Assembly: GCA_018873245.2 (NCBI GenBank)
Contig: JAEMBT020000001.1
Location: 2,542,001 to 2,606,000, forward strand
Source: Archegozetes longisetosus
Taxonomy: Eukaryota; Arthropoda; Arachnida; Sarcoptiformes; Trhypochthoniidae
DNA length: 64,000 nucleotides
Direction of reading: 5' to 3'
Shown here: positions 32,271 to 43,964 of the stretch, one piece after another
Layout of the letters: every line of letters begins with the position of its first letter
Numbering within the stretch: the stretch's first letter is position 1
The notes under the pieces: model-generated
What the model was told of the DNA's origin: nothing
Databases searched by the model: none
Seen by the model: the letters and a program-made list of their open reading frames with translations, nothing else
Program-made: the position numbers and the translations under genes

Positions 32271-34199
32271 TCAATTAATTCTTTTCTCAACTCTCAAAAT
32301 GACTTCCTTTGGTGACAAAGCACCTATTGCATCCAAATATATCTTTAGAGGAATTGAAGTCTTCTCGCAAGTGGTAAACTTATAATTATAAACAGTATGC
32401 ATCAAAGCTAGTTTTGCTTCCAAAAGAGCTAATCTCATGCCCAAACAATTCCTTGGTCCAGCTCCGAATGGCAAATACGAGTATGGATGGTGAGTACGAT
32501 TCTCTGGGAAGAATCTTTCTGGTTTAAACTTATTTGGTTCTGGAAAATATTCTTCATCTATCTGCATTGCATAAGATGGAATGTGGACAATCATGTCTTT
32601 TCCGATTTTAATAGTCTTTCCGTTGTACTCAAACGAATATTCCTCGCTAGCACGACGCTCAATAAAAGGGACAACAGGGAATAGACGAAAAGTCTCAGAT
32701 ATGACACTATCGAGATATTTCATGTTGTGTATGATGTCGTATTCAATTGTGTCCTGAAATGGAGAAAATCAGATTCAAAAAGACATCAAAGACAAACGAT
32801 GAGAGAGAACAACAGAAACCGTATTCTTACATTGTTTTCGATAACTTCTTTCACTTCTTTGAATAGTTTTTCTTGTACTTCAGGATCCATAGCAAGATTG
32901 TAAGAACAATAAGATAGTAAGGTTGCTGTTGTACCATAACCAGCTATAAAAAATAAAATAGCTTGCGCAACAAATTCTATCATACTTAAGGCTATACAAG
33001 AAATAATTAATTAGAAAATAAATCATTTTCAAAAAGATTGTTTTCTCTTTATTTTCTTCTTACTCTTGTTATGTGTGGTCAAAGGTTGATAATCTGAACT
33101 ATCGTTAGGCACCATTCCACTTATTTCTACAGTTTTTGCTTTGTCATCATCCAAATCATCTATAGCAACATTACTGTCTTCACTGTGAACATTATCTTTG
33201 TCGCTTTCTTTATTCTCCAATGCGTCCATCATGAGTTGTAGAAAATCACATCGTTTTACATTGCTAGGATTTTTCTTTCTTTCTTCAATAATACGCATTG
33301 TCAATGCATGAAAAAATTTTGTTACTTTCGGATCAAAAATTGCAATGCCTAACTTATCTAACAGTTCAGGGAACATAAACAACAATATAAACCTCCAATT
33401 GACCTCAGAGAGAGAATGTGTCACAGTAATTATTGGATTTTTCTCGTCATTCAGCGAGTCCACTTTAGTTCCAAATGCTACTTGTATGATGACATCCATT
33501 GAAAATGCACCAAAGTTTCGCTTCATATCAAATTCACCGTAGTTGTGATTTAGTTTTCCTCGATTATCTGCAATTTGCTTGTCAATTATCTTTTGAATAT
33601 TGGTAACGAGAAGATTGATACAATCATCAAGCATAGGACGCATTCTTTTCAGTTTTCCAGTGGAAAATGATGGTGTCATGATAGCACGAACTCTCTTCCA
33701 ATCGTCACCTTCCAGTGTGGAGACCAACCTGTTCATTATTGGATCACCTGAAATGAAATCCTGCAACAAGAAAAATATAATGTTCAAAATTTGTCTTTTT
33801 TAATTGTTTTTCTTTCTTTTACTAACTCTTCTGTTAGGAAAAATGTGAAAATCTTTGCTTAATATGTTTCGTATTATTTCAGGCTCAGCGACCCAGAGAG
33901 TAGGTCGTGAAAACTCATAAACACCAAACACTTTGTTTCCACATTGCTTTTCAACAATCTCCTTCTCGGCTAGATGCATTGGTTTCATGAACCTTGAGAG
34001 AAACGCATTGGATGCAACTGGAATATTCTGTTTCGACCAATAGCTCTTTTTTGATTGAATGTACCTGTAAATAAACTCGTCAAAGAAAGATGAGCTTAGT
34101 ATATTATTTCGCTCACTTGTATGCAATGTAAATCAGTCCACAGATGATGGTTAACCAGGTGTATAACGAAACACAGTTACAATAAGATGTTGAAGTCAT
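32271..34199 (-). CDS. cytochrome P450, CYP3 clan, copy 3
   Basis: Exons (minus): 34199-34117, 34064-33827, 33760-33064, 32991-32831, 32753-32271; 553 residues, exon lengths as in copies 1, 2 and 4. Haem loop, ExxR, C-helix and PERF are intact. The N-terminal anchor differs slightly (IICGLIYIAYK). Residues 224-250 (SEVNWRFILLF, GIAIFDPKV) match copy 1, while exon 5 (DSVISETFRLFP, ERFFPEN) and the insert (DDDKAKTVE, KKKIKRKQSF frame) match copy 4. The C-terminal exon has its own changes (KIYLDAIGALSPKEV, LRVEKRIN). No disabling change seen. Confidence 0.9.
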
Positions 34200-34389
34200 G
34201 TTATATTAATTCAAATTACAATTGTATCAATTGGAGTGTGAGTCGTCAATCAACAAAATATTTCACGATTCAATTATAAAAGACTTCAATTCGTTATTTT
34301 CCAATCAATAAGTTAATTGAGACATCTGATAATATTTATCATTCACAAAGATGGAAGGTTGTTCTCGTTAACCTTCAAACATAGATATA

Positions 34390-34564
34390 CAGTAAACTCT
34401 CGATTTAGTAAAGTCCTCTAAAGTGAATATTGTGATATAGTAAAATGATTTTTGTGCAGCACTAGATTATAAACTAGTATTAAATCCATTCGATTAGGTG
34501 AAAATTTGGTTTAGTAAAGGGATTTTTTTACAGCAGATACCCATTTTAATAAATCGAGAGTATT
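34390..34564. mobile_element. pogo/Tigger-like TIR element upstream of P450 copy 3
   Basis: cagtaaactctcgatttagt to aataaatcgagagtatta; same position as in the other copies. Confidence 0.6.
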
Positions 34565-34689
34565 AAGTATAATAATTCTCATGATGATTAAGATATGAAA
34601 AAGGATATGAAATAATATTCAATTTAGTAATAAATTAAAAACAACTCAAGGATAGTCTCATGGTATGAGAAAATAACCTTGAAAGACTT

Positions 34690-36211
34690 CTCTATTTTGA
34701 TTTATCTATTGATTTATTTTAATAATGTATCATTTATTTATTTTGTTTTAGATGACTAAAGGCAATCGAGGCTATTCCGCTCTCTTAGTTTTCTCGTATC
34801 CGCTCTCATACACGAATACTTATTAGTTCTATCGTTTGGATTCTTTCTACCAGTAATGTTCAGATTATTTGCCGTTGTTGTAGGTTTGTTACTATTTCTT
34901 TGCAAATATATCTTCATTTTAATCTGTTGCCTTCAACAATCTAATCATTATTTACTTTTATTAATTGCTTTACGTCTAATTCATGTACAGTATTCATATG
35001 GTAGATGTATTCACGTCTATTCACTTTAGTATCTGATTATCTAAATTTTATCACAAAAATGTAAGAATTCAGTATAGAGCTAGCTTTCATTTAAAATAAG
35101 CTTGAACTTAGATGTCTATATACTTTTTCAATCTTATCCTTATTTCGATATTCTCGAACGCGATTCAGGGTTAAATTGTTGATTGAGAGAAGCTGATCCA
35201 ATTCATATTTATATCTCTCCGATCGAAAATGCGAGACCAACATAAAACAGGATTGAGTGTAGAGTTTTTTGTCAGGCATTCGTTATAAAAAGAGCTGCTA
35301 AAGTATTCAAAACCTTTTGCTTCACTTATTTCGAAAGAAATTATAAGCAGTAATGTGAATGATTGAGAGATTGATTTAGAACTCTTTGTAAATGAGGATC
35401 TTCGATAAAAGATAAATAAAAGTAGTGTTTAAATATGATCAGATTACATATCATTAGTTGATGTTTGACTCCCAGAAAAAATCTGCTTATTTAAGCAGAA
35501 TTTTTTGAAGTTACTCATAAAAGATAAAATGAATTTTAGTCTACAATAACAATTGTAAAGTAAATTCATGAATGAATGCAGATATAAAGTTCTTAAAATA
35601 TAAATTTACTATCTTGTTTAACTAGAAATGAGCCAGACAGTTTTAAAGCAAAAACTCGACTTAGAAACTGACTTATCTTAATTTGCAACCCTTTCGAACA
35701 GAAAGCATGTTCAATTTTTCACCCATTTTAAAATCAAATTTAATCCAATTCGGTGGAGAACATTGTTTAAACTTTGAGTCAAACTCATTCAAATAAGACT
35801 AGTTTGTGAAAATGAAACTAATTTTGATTTGCGAAAACCGATTATTCATATGATTACATCATTTTCTCAATAAAAGTTGTGTTCCTTTTCATTAGAAAGT
35901 TCAAATTCAAGATCTTTACTAAGAAATCAATAAAAGATGATTGCTCGAAGTCAGCTAATACATCTTCGCATCATTTGCTTTTCATTGGGAAATATGTTCA
36001 TGTTTACAACTTTTTATATTGTTTGGGTTTAGATAATCATGTTCTATAGCATGGAATGGTATTCAAGAGTTAATTGTCCAACTAATGATGTAAGGATTGA
36101 CTGACATTTGGTAAATCCTCTAAATATATATATTTATCATTTGTACTATAGAAATCGTTTTTGAGCCTGATTTTGCCTCGCTTTTGGAGTTGTGTAAACA
36201 TTAAACGATGA
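34690..36211 (+). pseudogene. SOAT exons 7-9, broken copy C
   Basis: Exon 7 from 34752 (ATGACTAAAGGC...) has lost one T in the GTTTTTCTC run, shifting the frame before the catalytic His. Exon 8 lies near 35878-36090 with the same 4-bp gain as copy B. Exon 9 is 36152-36211. Intron 6/7 positions and splice signals are recognisable. Confidence 0.8.
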
Positions 36212-36822
36212 GAAGATAAAAATGTTTAGAAGTTTTTTAGGAAAATAAAAATATATTTATTTAAACTTGATAAGTTATTTACAATAAATATTGAAAAGTA
36301 CACATTAACGCTAACAGTTGTGATACGCTTCACAACTCGATGTCCTTCACTATGAATTTCCATGAATTGAATATTTTTCTTAATACATCTGATTTCTGGA
36401 TTAATTTCTGTAGATAACTGAAGTAAGTAATGGTTAGATACTTGTGACGTATAGTTGTTTGTACTTTTATGCGTTGTGATTATAATTCATAATTCAGTTT
36501 CGATGTGAAAATTTGAAATATATATCGAATTAAATTTTTACATTTTTAAAAAAAAATGTTTTGTATTCTAACAATTGCCCAGCGCATTAATTTAGTAAAA
36601 TAGTATAATTAAGCGCAAAATAACGCTCAACTGAAGTGCAAAGAATTTCGGAAAGTAAATAAAATAAGAAAAAATTAATCAAAAAATCGAACAAACAGGA
36701 TCTGTACATAATTTACCACATTTTATACCATATAGAGTTAGGATAGACGAAGTAAAACAACTCATAAGGTTGCACATGATTTAAGTCCATTAAAATCTCA
36801 AAGATACGCCTCTGTTAAATTA

Positions 36823-36950
36823 GCAATTAAAAGAACTTCTCTTCGAAAAATAATGGAAGAGCTCGGATTGAAGCAATATCACCCTGACCCATACATGCAT
36901 TGAACCACAACGATTTTGATAGAAGACCATTCATATTTCACAGAATTCAA
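36823..36950 (+). pseudogene. possible mariner-type transposase relic, copy 2
   Basis: Near-identical to 19493-19625, with the same internal stop after YMH. Confidence 0.3.
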
Positions 36951-37770
36951 TTAATTTTCTGTTAATTTTTTAATGATCAAAGATGAAGCATCCACAAAAT
37001 ATGCTTCAAATAGTACGAAAATATATCCAAATAAGAGTCAAATATAAGCTCTTTAGATTTATAAAATTTTAAGGATTTAAACACCTATCGATGCTGTTCC
37101 CAAATTTAAATAATAGCAAATTTTAGGTGTTTTTTGTGTGATATTTGTGTTTTTAAAATTAGAACTAATTCATATTTTGGAAAAATTGATTTCAAACTGA
37201 ATGATGTCAAACAATTTGATATTTTTCGTTCAATGACAAGAGACTAATTCTAATGAGCTAAAAATTTAGAATTACAATTGATTCTTGCAAGATAATTAAA
37301 AATCTAGTGAGCAATTTCTTTTAAGCTTAATGTTTGGTGGGCAAACTAATTAGACATTGTACCGTTCTACGCTGCATATAAGTACATTTACTCATAATGC
37401 GAATCGCTGGAAATTTTTAAAATATCATTTATAGCAAGTACTTATATTCCAGATTAGAAGTACATGAGAACTGAGATTTCATTTCATAAGGCCATGTCTT
37501 AAAATGTGAATTTTCACGAAAAGATTGAAGAGTTACAAGATGTTAGCGTTTTACTTGTTTAAACATGAAAAAAGTAAAAGTAAATAATTTTAAAAGACTT
37601 CTAACACAAAAAATATGCTTTTTACAATTTGAGATATTAGAGATACAATTATACTATTAATCTCTTACAACAAATTAGAACAGATACAATAAGATGGACA
37701 TTAGTTGTTTGGTATCCAATTAAACTATTCGCTTTAATATTTTGTAAATTTGCAATAAGCTAATGATTGG
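36951..37770 (+). pseudogene. SOAT intron-5/exon-6 start piece with truncated MITE, unit 4
   Basis: Intron-5 match to about 37370, then the left part of the ACGC(C/T)GCATATAAGTAC MITE (37371 to about 37640). The MITE's right end is deleted. The exon-6 start follows directly (acaacaaattagaacagatac..., to about 37770). Confidence 0.55.
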
Positions 37771-38122
37771 AAAAATTTCTGAACTCTTGGTCTGACAGTA
37801 AAGGGCTGTCGAGTGGCTGCAGAGATAGAGTGACTTGACTCCTTCAGATTTTTTTTAGGTAGTTAAAAAAGAAGAGTTTACGCTGGAAAACTAAAGAGTG
37901 TCGAAGGGTTAAAGGAGGATGCCAAGAAATGGTCTGTCTTGATTCCAAATATATTCCGATGTCAAAATATCAAGCATGACGATTAGAGTCTAAATATTAA
38001 TATATACATTTATAATGCTAAATATGGAAATGTTCGTTAAATATTTTAATATTTAACATTCTTTTTAACATTGTTTTAACACTCTATCTGATACCTCATA
38101 TATTTATATATATATATATATA

Positions 38123-39725
38123 CAGTCAGCAAAAGTATTATCCGGGCAGAGAATGAATTGTAACATAATGAGAGAATTCTGCATTTCAAAATAACTTTAT
38201 TTGAAAAGCTCTTAGTATATCTTTTAAACTAGTTTTTACTCTAATTATTCCCAAATTCAGTTTCAATTTTCTTTTAAAGCTTACAAAATTATCGCAATGA
38301 ATATCAAATATTAGTAGAAATTGTACCAAAAAAATTACTCGGGCAAATATTTAAATTTAACACAGAATTGTATTCAGTATTTTGTTGGCCTTCCTTTGGC
38401 TTTAATGACAGATGCTAGTCTTCTAGGCATAGATTCCACTAAGTTTCGAGTGTGAGCCGAGTTCAAATTGTCCCAGATATCCCGAAGACATTTTCGAAGT
38501 CCATCCAAGCTCGAAATGTGATATTTCCGAAGTTTTCGCTCGATCTTATCCCAAAGATGCTCAATAGGATTGATGTCGGGTGACTGCGAGGGCCATTCAA
38601 GTACATTGATTCTATTTTCGTTGAAATATTACTTCACAATCTTAGCTGTATGCTTGGGGTCGTTGTCTTGTTGAAAGAGACAGTTAACCCCAAGTTGTAG
38701 CTTGTTGATCGATTGAGTTAAGTTTGTCTTTAAAATATTTAAATAAACTTCTTTTGTCATAATATTGTCGATAAATTGCATAGATCCAACTCCGTAGGCA
38801 GACATAGACCCCCAAACCATCACTGAGCCGCCTCCGTATTTAACCGTTGAACGAAGACATCCAGGGAGGAGCTCTTCCCCGGCCTGTCTCCAGATCTTTA
38901 CATGACCATCTGATCCAAACAAGTTGTACTTACTTTCGTCTGACCAAAGGACTTTTTCCCAAAACTCCTTTGGCTCTGAAATGTACTTACGAGCAAAGGC
39001 TAGCCTAGCATGCTTGTTTTTTGAACTAATATATGATTTTTTTTTGGCTACTCTACCGTTAAATCCTTTCTTATGAAGATAGTTCCTGACTGTTTGAGGG
39101 ACAATATCAATGTTGTCGTTGGTTTTTAAATCAGCTGCGATTTTAGGCGCACTTAAACGGCGGTTCTTTCTAACATCTCTTACGATTCGACTTACTTGGC
39201 GCTCAGATAACGATGGTTTTCTTCCTCTTCCTGACTTATTGACAATGTCTCCAGTTTCTTTGAACTTTTTGATGATATCTCCGATTGTTGATTTTGGTAT
39301 ATTGGTCAGATCGGCGATGGCTCTTTGAGTATTCTTTATCTTATGCAAATCGATAACAAGCTGCCTCTGGGCTAAAGTAGTTTCCCTTTGCTTGACCATA
39401 TTTTAATTTGAAACACGATAAATGTATGACTTGTAACTAAATTCAGATAACACAGTTATTCAAGTCAAGTCTTTAGCGCTTAAGACTGGCATCTAAATTT
39501 TTTGCCCGAATACTTTTTTGATATTATTTATGACAGTAGCTAAAGCGAAAGCAAATTGCTAATTTTTGTCACTGTTTAACATAGCTTAGTTTAATTTCAT
39601 AAAATAGAGTACTAAAAATACTTGTTATTTTTATTTTTTATTTTTTATTTTAAGCTAATTATCATGTATATTATGCTTGAAACTCTTTTGGTAATCCTAT
39701 GCCCGAATAATACTTTTGCTGACTG
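38123..39725 (-). mobile_element. Tc1-like transposon, nearly complete, IR/DR ends
   Basis: 1603 bp flanked by TA (38121-38122, 39726-39727) within a TATATA tract. Outer repeats cagtcagcaaaagtattatc on the left and the same sequence inverted on the right differ by one base over 26. Inner repeats of the same type occur at 38333-38346 (attactcgggcaa) and 39504-39520 (tgcccgaatactttttt), giving terminal repeats of about 220 bp with two motif copies each (IR/DR architecture). P450 copy 3 shows the empty site (ccatatatctatgtaggaaatc). Confidence 0.9.
38374..39399 (-). pseudogene. Tc1 transposase with a single in-frame stop (DD34E)
   Basis: Frame from the ATG at 39399 to TGA at 38374-38376: 341 codons plus stop, interrupted by one TAA at 38629-38631 (codon 257). 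N-terminal paired-type helix-turn-helix (RQLVIDLHKIKNTQRAIADL), a GRGRKPSLS linker, and a second HTH. First catalytic Asp in LWSDESKYNLFG, second in FQQDNDPKHT, Glu in SPDINPIEHLW after the stop; 34 residues separate the last two, giving DD34E. The stop lies between the second Asp and the Glu, so the readable 256-residue product lacks the third catalytic residue. Otherwise no frameshift seen; a young, just inactivated copy. Confidence 0.9.
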
Positions 39726-39849
39726 TATATATATATGTAGGAAATCAAGTGGAGAATAATAACATTTTCATATTCCCGTTATCAAATATGGGGGGCCTTC
39801 AAAACCCAAATTTTAGAAGATACAACATGTCACAATGAAGTTTGATAAA

Positions 39850-41779
39850 TCAATTAATTCTTTTCTCAAGTCTCAAAATGACTTCCTTTGGTGACAAAAC
39901 ACCTACTCCATCCCAATTTATCTTTAGAGGAATTGAAGTCTTCTCGCAAGTGGTAAGCTTGTAATTATAAACAGTATGCATCAAAGCTAGTTTTGCTTCC
40001 AAAAGAGCTAATCTCATGCCCAAACAATTCCTTGGTCCAGCTCCGAATGGCAAATACGAATATGGATGGTGAGTACGATTCTCTGGAAAGAATCTTTCTG
40101 GTTTAAACTTATTTGGTTCAGGAAAATATTCTTCATCCATCTGCATTGCATAAGATGGGATGTGTACGATCATGTCTTTTCCGATTTTAATAGTCTTTCC
40201 GTTGTACTCAAACGAATATTCCTCGCTAGCACGACGCTCAATAAAAGGGACAACAGGGAATAGACGAAAAGTCTCAGATATGACACTATCGAGATATTTC
40301 ATGTTGTGTATGATGTCGTATTCAATTGTGTCCTGAAATGGAGAAAATCAGATTCAAAAAGACATCAAAGACAAACGATGAGAGAGAACAACAGAAACCG
40401 TATTCTTACATTGTTTTCGATAACTTCTTTCACTTCTTTGAATAGTTTTTCTTGTACTTCAGGATCCATAGCAAGATTGTAAGAACAATAAGATAGTAAG
40501 GTTGCTGTTGTACCATAACCAGCTATAAAAAATAAAATAGCTTGCGCAACCAATTCTGTCATACTTAAGGCTATACAAGAAATAATTAATTAGAGAATAA
40601 ATCATTTTTAAAAAGATTGTTTTCTCTTTATTTTCTTCTTACTCTTGTTATGTGTGGTCAAAGGTTGATAATCTGAACTATCGTTAGGCACCATTCCACT
40701 TATTTCTACAGTTTTTGCTTTGTCATCATCCAAATCATCTATAGCAACATTACCGTATTCACTGTGAACATTATCTTTGTCGCTTTCTTTATTCTCCAAT
40801 GCGTCCATCATGAGTTGTAGAAAATCACATCGTTTTACATTACTAGGATTTTTCTTTCTTTCTTCAATAATACGCATTGTCAATGCATGATAGAATTTTG
40901 TTACTTTCGGATCGAGAAGTACAATGCCTAACTTATCTATCAATTCAGGGAACATAAAGAACAATATAAACCTCCAATTGACCTCAAAGAGAGAGTGTGC
41001 CACAGTAATTATTGGATTGTTCTCATCATTCAACGAATCTACTTTAGTTCCAAATGCTACTTGTATGATGACATCCATTGAAAATGCACCAAAGATTCGC
41101 TTCATATCAAATTCACCGTAGTTGTGATTGGGTTTTCCTCGATTATCTGCAATTTGCTTGTCAATTATCTTTTGAATATTGGTAACGAGAACATTGATAC
41201 AATCATCAAGCATAGGACGCATCCTTTTTAGTTTTCCAGTGGAAAATGTTGGTGTCATGATAGCACGAACTCTCTTCCAATCGTCACCTTCCAATGCGGC
41301 GACTAACCTGTTCATTATTGGATCACCTGAAATGAAATCCTTCAACAAGAAACATATAATGTTCAAAATTTGTCTTTTTTAATTGTTTTTTCTTTCTTTT
41401 ACTAACTCTTCTGTTAGGAAAAATGTGAAAATCTTTGCTTAATATGTTTCGTATTATTTCAGGCTCAGCGACCCAGAGAGTAGGTCGTGAAAACTCATAA
41501 ACACCAAACACTTTGTTTCCACATTGCTTTTCAACAATCTCCTTCTCGGCTAGATGTATTGGTTTCATGAATCTTGAGAGAAACGCATTGGATGCAACTG
41601 GAATATTCTGTTTCGACCAATAGCTCTTTTTTGATTGAATGTACCTGTAAATAAACTCGTCAAAGAAAGATGAGCTTAGTATATTATTATACTCACTTGT
41701 GTACAAAGTAAATCAGTCCACCAATGATGGTTAACCAGGTGTATAACGAAACACAGTTATAATAAGATGTTGAAGTCAT
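39850..41779 (-). CDS. cytochrome P450, CYP3 clan, copy 4
   Basis: Exons (minus): 41779-41697, 41644-41407, 41339-40643, 40570-40410, 40332-39850; 553 residues with intact motifs (C-helix W128, ETFR, PERF, haem Cys496). Residues 224-250 (LFEVNWRFILFF, GIVLLDPKV) resemble copy 2; exon 5 (DSVISETFRLFP, ERFFPEN) resembles copy 3. It carries TELVAQ where the others have EFVAQ. Its 3' flank was split from the upstream repeats by the Tc1 insertion ending 125 bp from the stop codon, which may affect its 3' end processing. Confidence 0.9.
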
Positions 41780-41969
41780 GTTATATTAATTCAAATTACA
41801 ATTGTATCAATTGGAGTGTGAGTCGTCAATCAACAAAATATTTCACGATTCAATTATAAAAGACTTCAATTCGTTATTTTCCAATCAATAAGTTAATTGA
41901 AACCTCTTATAATATTTATCATTCACAAAGATGAAAAGTTGTCCTTATTAATCTTTAAACATAGCTATA

Positions 41970-42143
41970 CAGTAAACTCTCGATTTAGTAAAGTCCGGTA
42001 TAGTGAATATTGTGATATAGTAAAATGATTTTTGTTCAGCAATGTATAATAAACTGGTACTGAATCCATTCGATTAGATGAAAATTTGGTTTAGTAAAGG
42101 GATTTTTTACAGCAGATACCCATTTCAATAAATAGAGAGTATT
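41970..42143. mobile_element. pogo/Tigger-like TIR element upstream of P450 copy 4
   Basis: cagtaaactctcgatttagt to aataaatagagagtattt; one arm has drifted. Confidence 0.55.
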
Positions 42144-42276
42144 TAATATAATAATTCTCACGATACTTTAAATGTGAAAAAGGATATGAGATAATATTCA
42201 GTTTAGTAATAAATTAAAAACAACTCAAGGATAAAATCTCATAGTATGAGAAAATAACCCTGAAATATTAAGCTTT

Positions 42277-42690
42277 TCAATAGTTTCTTTCAGTATTAGT
42301 ACAAATGATAGCTAACTTTATCATTTTAAAGTTATTTTTCATAAAATATAGTGAAAGAGATAAATTATATACTTGAGGATAATTTTTACTAAAATTGTAT
42401 AAGGAAATTAAAAATTGAACATAAGATTTTGACCATTTTATATTATATTCTATTAAAGAATCATTAAATCTTTCACCATTAACTAGACATAATTGTTCAA
42501 TTTTATAAAGACATTCTCCAGCTCTAATAGCACATTTCAATGTTTCTTTTTGTTGAAATTCTAATTCATGGCTTATTGAAACAATAACACTTTTTGCTTC
42601 ACTTAAATTGTTAAAATTGATATTGTTTGTAGAATAGTACTTATTTCCATTTGAAATACTGTTTTTCGTTAACTTCAGAATATCATACCT
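42277..42690 (-). CDS. unrecognised protein fragment, virus- or transposon-like, intact copy
   Basis: An open minus frame of about 135 codons without a clear ATG at its upstream edge (TGA near 42698). It includes KCAIRAGECLYKIEQLCLVN and, later, KSYVQFLISLYNFSKNYP. The pattern AIxAGExLxxI...SxxYxxFLxxLY recalls DUF3102-like phage proteins, but I cannot confirm that. It is rich in Lys, Asn and Ile, unlike the surrounding genes. Copy 1 at 23555-23970 is frameshifted. It could be a remnant of an integrated virus or Maverick-like element together with the next two entries. Confidence 0.3.
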   Translation of the reverse strand, partial: RYDILKLTKNSISNGNKYYSTNNINFNNLSEAKSVIVSISHELEFQQKETLKCAIRAGECLYKIEQLCLVNGERFNDSLIEYNIKWSKSYVQFLISLYNFSKNYPQVYNLSLSLYFMKNNFKMIKLAIICTNTERNY

Positions 42691-43192
42691 TCATAATCCA
42701 TAATAGGTAAAGAATTTATTTTAACTACGTCTTAATAAAGGTTTCAACTTTAAAATGAAATATATTTTCCCCAATATTTTTTTACATTTTTAAAGGATAA
42801 AATAGTTGTTTAAGTTTTTAAGTTCTTTAATATGCTTTAGATTGTTTTGTATGAGATTGTAAGAAAAAGCATTGAAAGTTTTTTTCTTTAAGTGTGAATT
42901 TAAGGTTTCAAGATGTGTATGTAACTTGAATGTGCAATGATTTTTATTCAAAAATGACCATCAGATTTGCGAAAAGTATAATAATATCTATATCAATAGA
43001 AAGCATTTTTTATACTGATATCAACAAAACTTGAATAAAAGTTAATATGATGACCAGTTCAAAAGTTAGACTGTCCAATGTCCACTCAATGATCTTGACC
43101 ACAAACCATAACAATATGTGTATCAAAAAGAAGAATAGTGACAGAATAATTAAGCAAAAAGAAACCATCTTTTAGTCTATATCCGTTTCAAT

Positions 43193-43336
43193 ATGATAAA
43201 ATCAGAAAAATTAAATGTTTATACTATTAATCAAGCAAAAGTAGCTTTAAGTATTTTTGATGATAAGAGGTATATTTTAGATGATGGATACTCTACTTTA
43301 GCTTATGGACATTATAAAATCATTAAATATGTTTAA
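43193..43336 (+). pseudogene. 47-codon relic ending in FDDKRYILDDG...LAYGHYKI
   Basis: ATG at 43193 to TAA at 43334-43336. The ending KVALSIFDDKRYILDDG, STLAYGHYKI is a pattern I associate with C-termini of large mobile-element or virus-like proteins found in many invertebrates (Maverick/adintovirus-type). That link is from memory and not certain. No upstream part is found. Confidence 0.35.
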
Positions 43337-43430
43337 AAAATATTAACATATTCAGGAAATATTAAGTATATGTTATTTAAGATATTATATATTATATTAT
43401 ATCTTATAACCTTTTTTATTTGCCTGCTGA

Positions 43431-43964
43431 AAAGATAGTTTCAACATTTTCATTATGTTTAATTGTTTTTTCATGTTCACACCAGTTAGTTTTTGATATT
43501 ATTTTATAACAAGATGTACATTCAAAATGATATAAATCTAATGTTTTTTTAACATCTTCTATAGTTTCAGTATTATTTTTCAAAACTTTTCTACATTCTT
43601 TACATATAGTACTCTTTTCATCTTTTTATGTTTATCATTATGAAAACTAAGTTTATCTAAATATTTATCAATATTACATTTACTACAAATTTTACCAATT
43701 ACAGATGTTAAAATTCGGTTTTCAACCTCATGAGTTTCACGAATTGAATGAATTTTCATGTTTATAATAATCATTTAAACAGTTCCTACATTTATTTTTA
43801 TAATTATAGAAATTAGTATTTTCTATATTGATATTACAACTAATGCAAGTTTTATAAGATGAATTGTTTATATGAAATTCAGTCTTTTCATGATTAATTT
43901 TATTAGATTTTATTATTATTCTATTACATGGAATGCATTTATATGTTTCCAGAGTGCTTTCCAA
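43431..43964 (-). pseudogene. multi-zinc-finger relic, frameshifted
   Basis: On the minus strand three open pieces in shifting frames carry repeated Cys/His motifs. KCIPCN...NHEKTEFH has C-x2-C-x11-H-x5-H. A C-x2-C...C-x2-C pair (TCISCN, CRNC) follows, then ICSKCNIDK...ICKEC, and finally ECTSCY...EHEKTIKH with the same C-x2-C-x11-H-x5-H spacing before TAA. At least two frameshifts (near 43740 and 43620). Such C-S-K-C-x-I-x-K ribbons are frequent in giant-virus and Maverick-like proteins. Not a working gene here. Confidence 0.45.

Larger units (their letters stand above)
29370..42940. repeat. segmental duplication, right copy (two P450 units)
   Basis: Partner of 11310-24400. The left junction is abrupt at about 29370, where ...ttcttgaaaa from the 26520-29370 block meets tggacacttgtg from the SOAT downstream block. 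Order and orientation match the left copy; the main differences are a Tc1-like insertion at 38123-39725 and lack of the foldback element. Confidence 0.8.
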
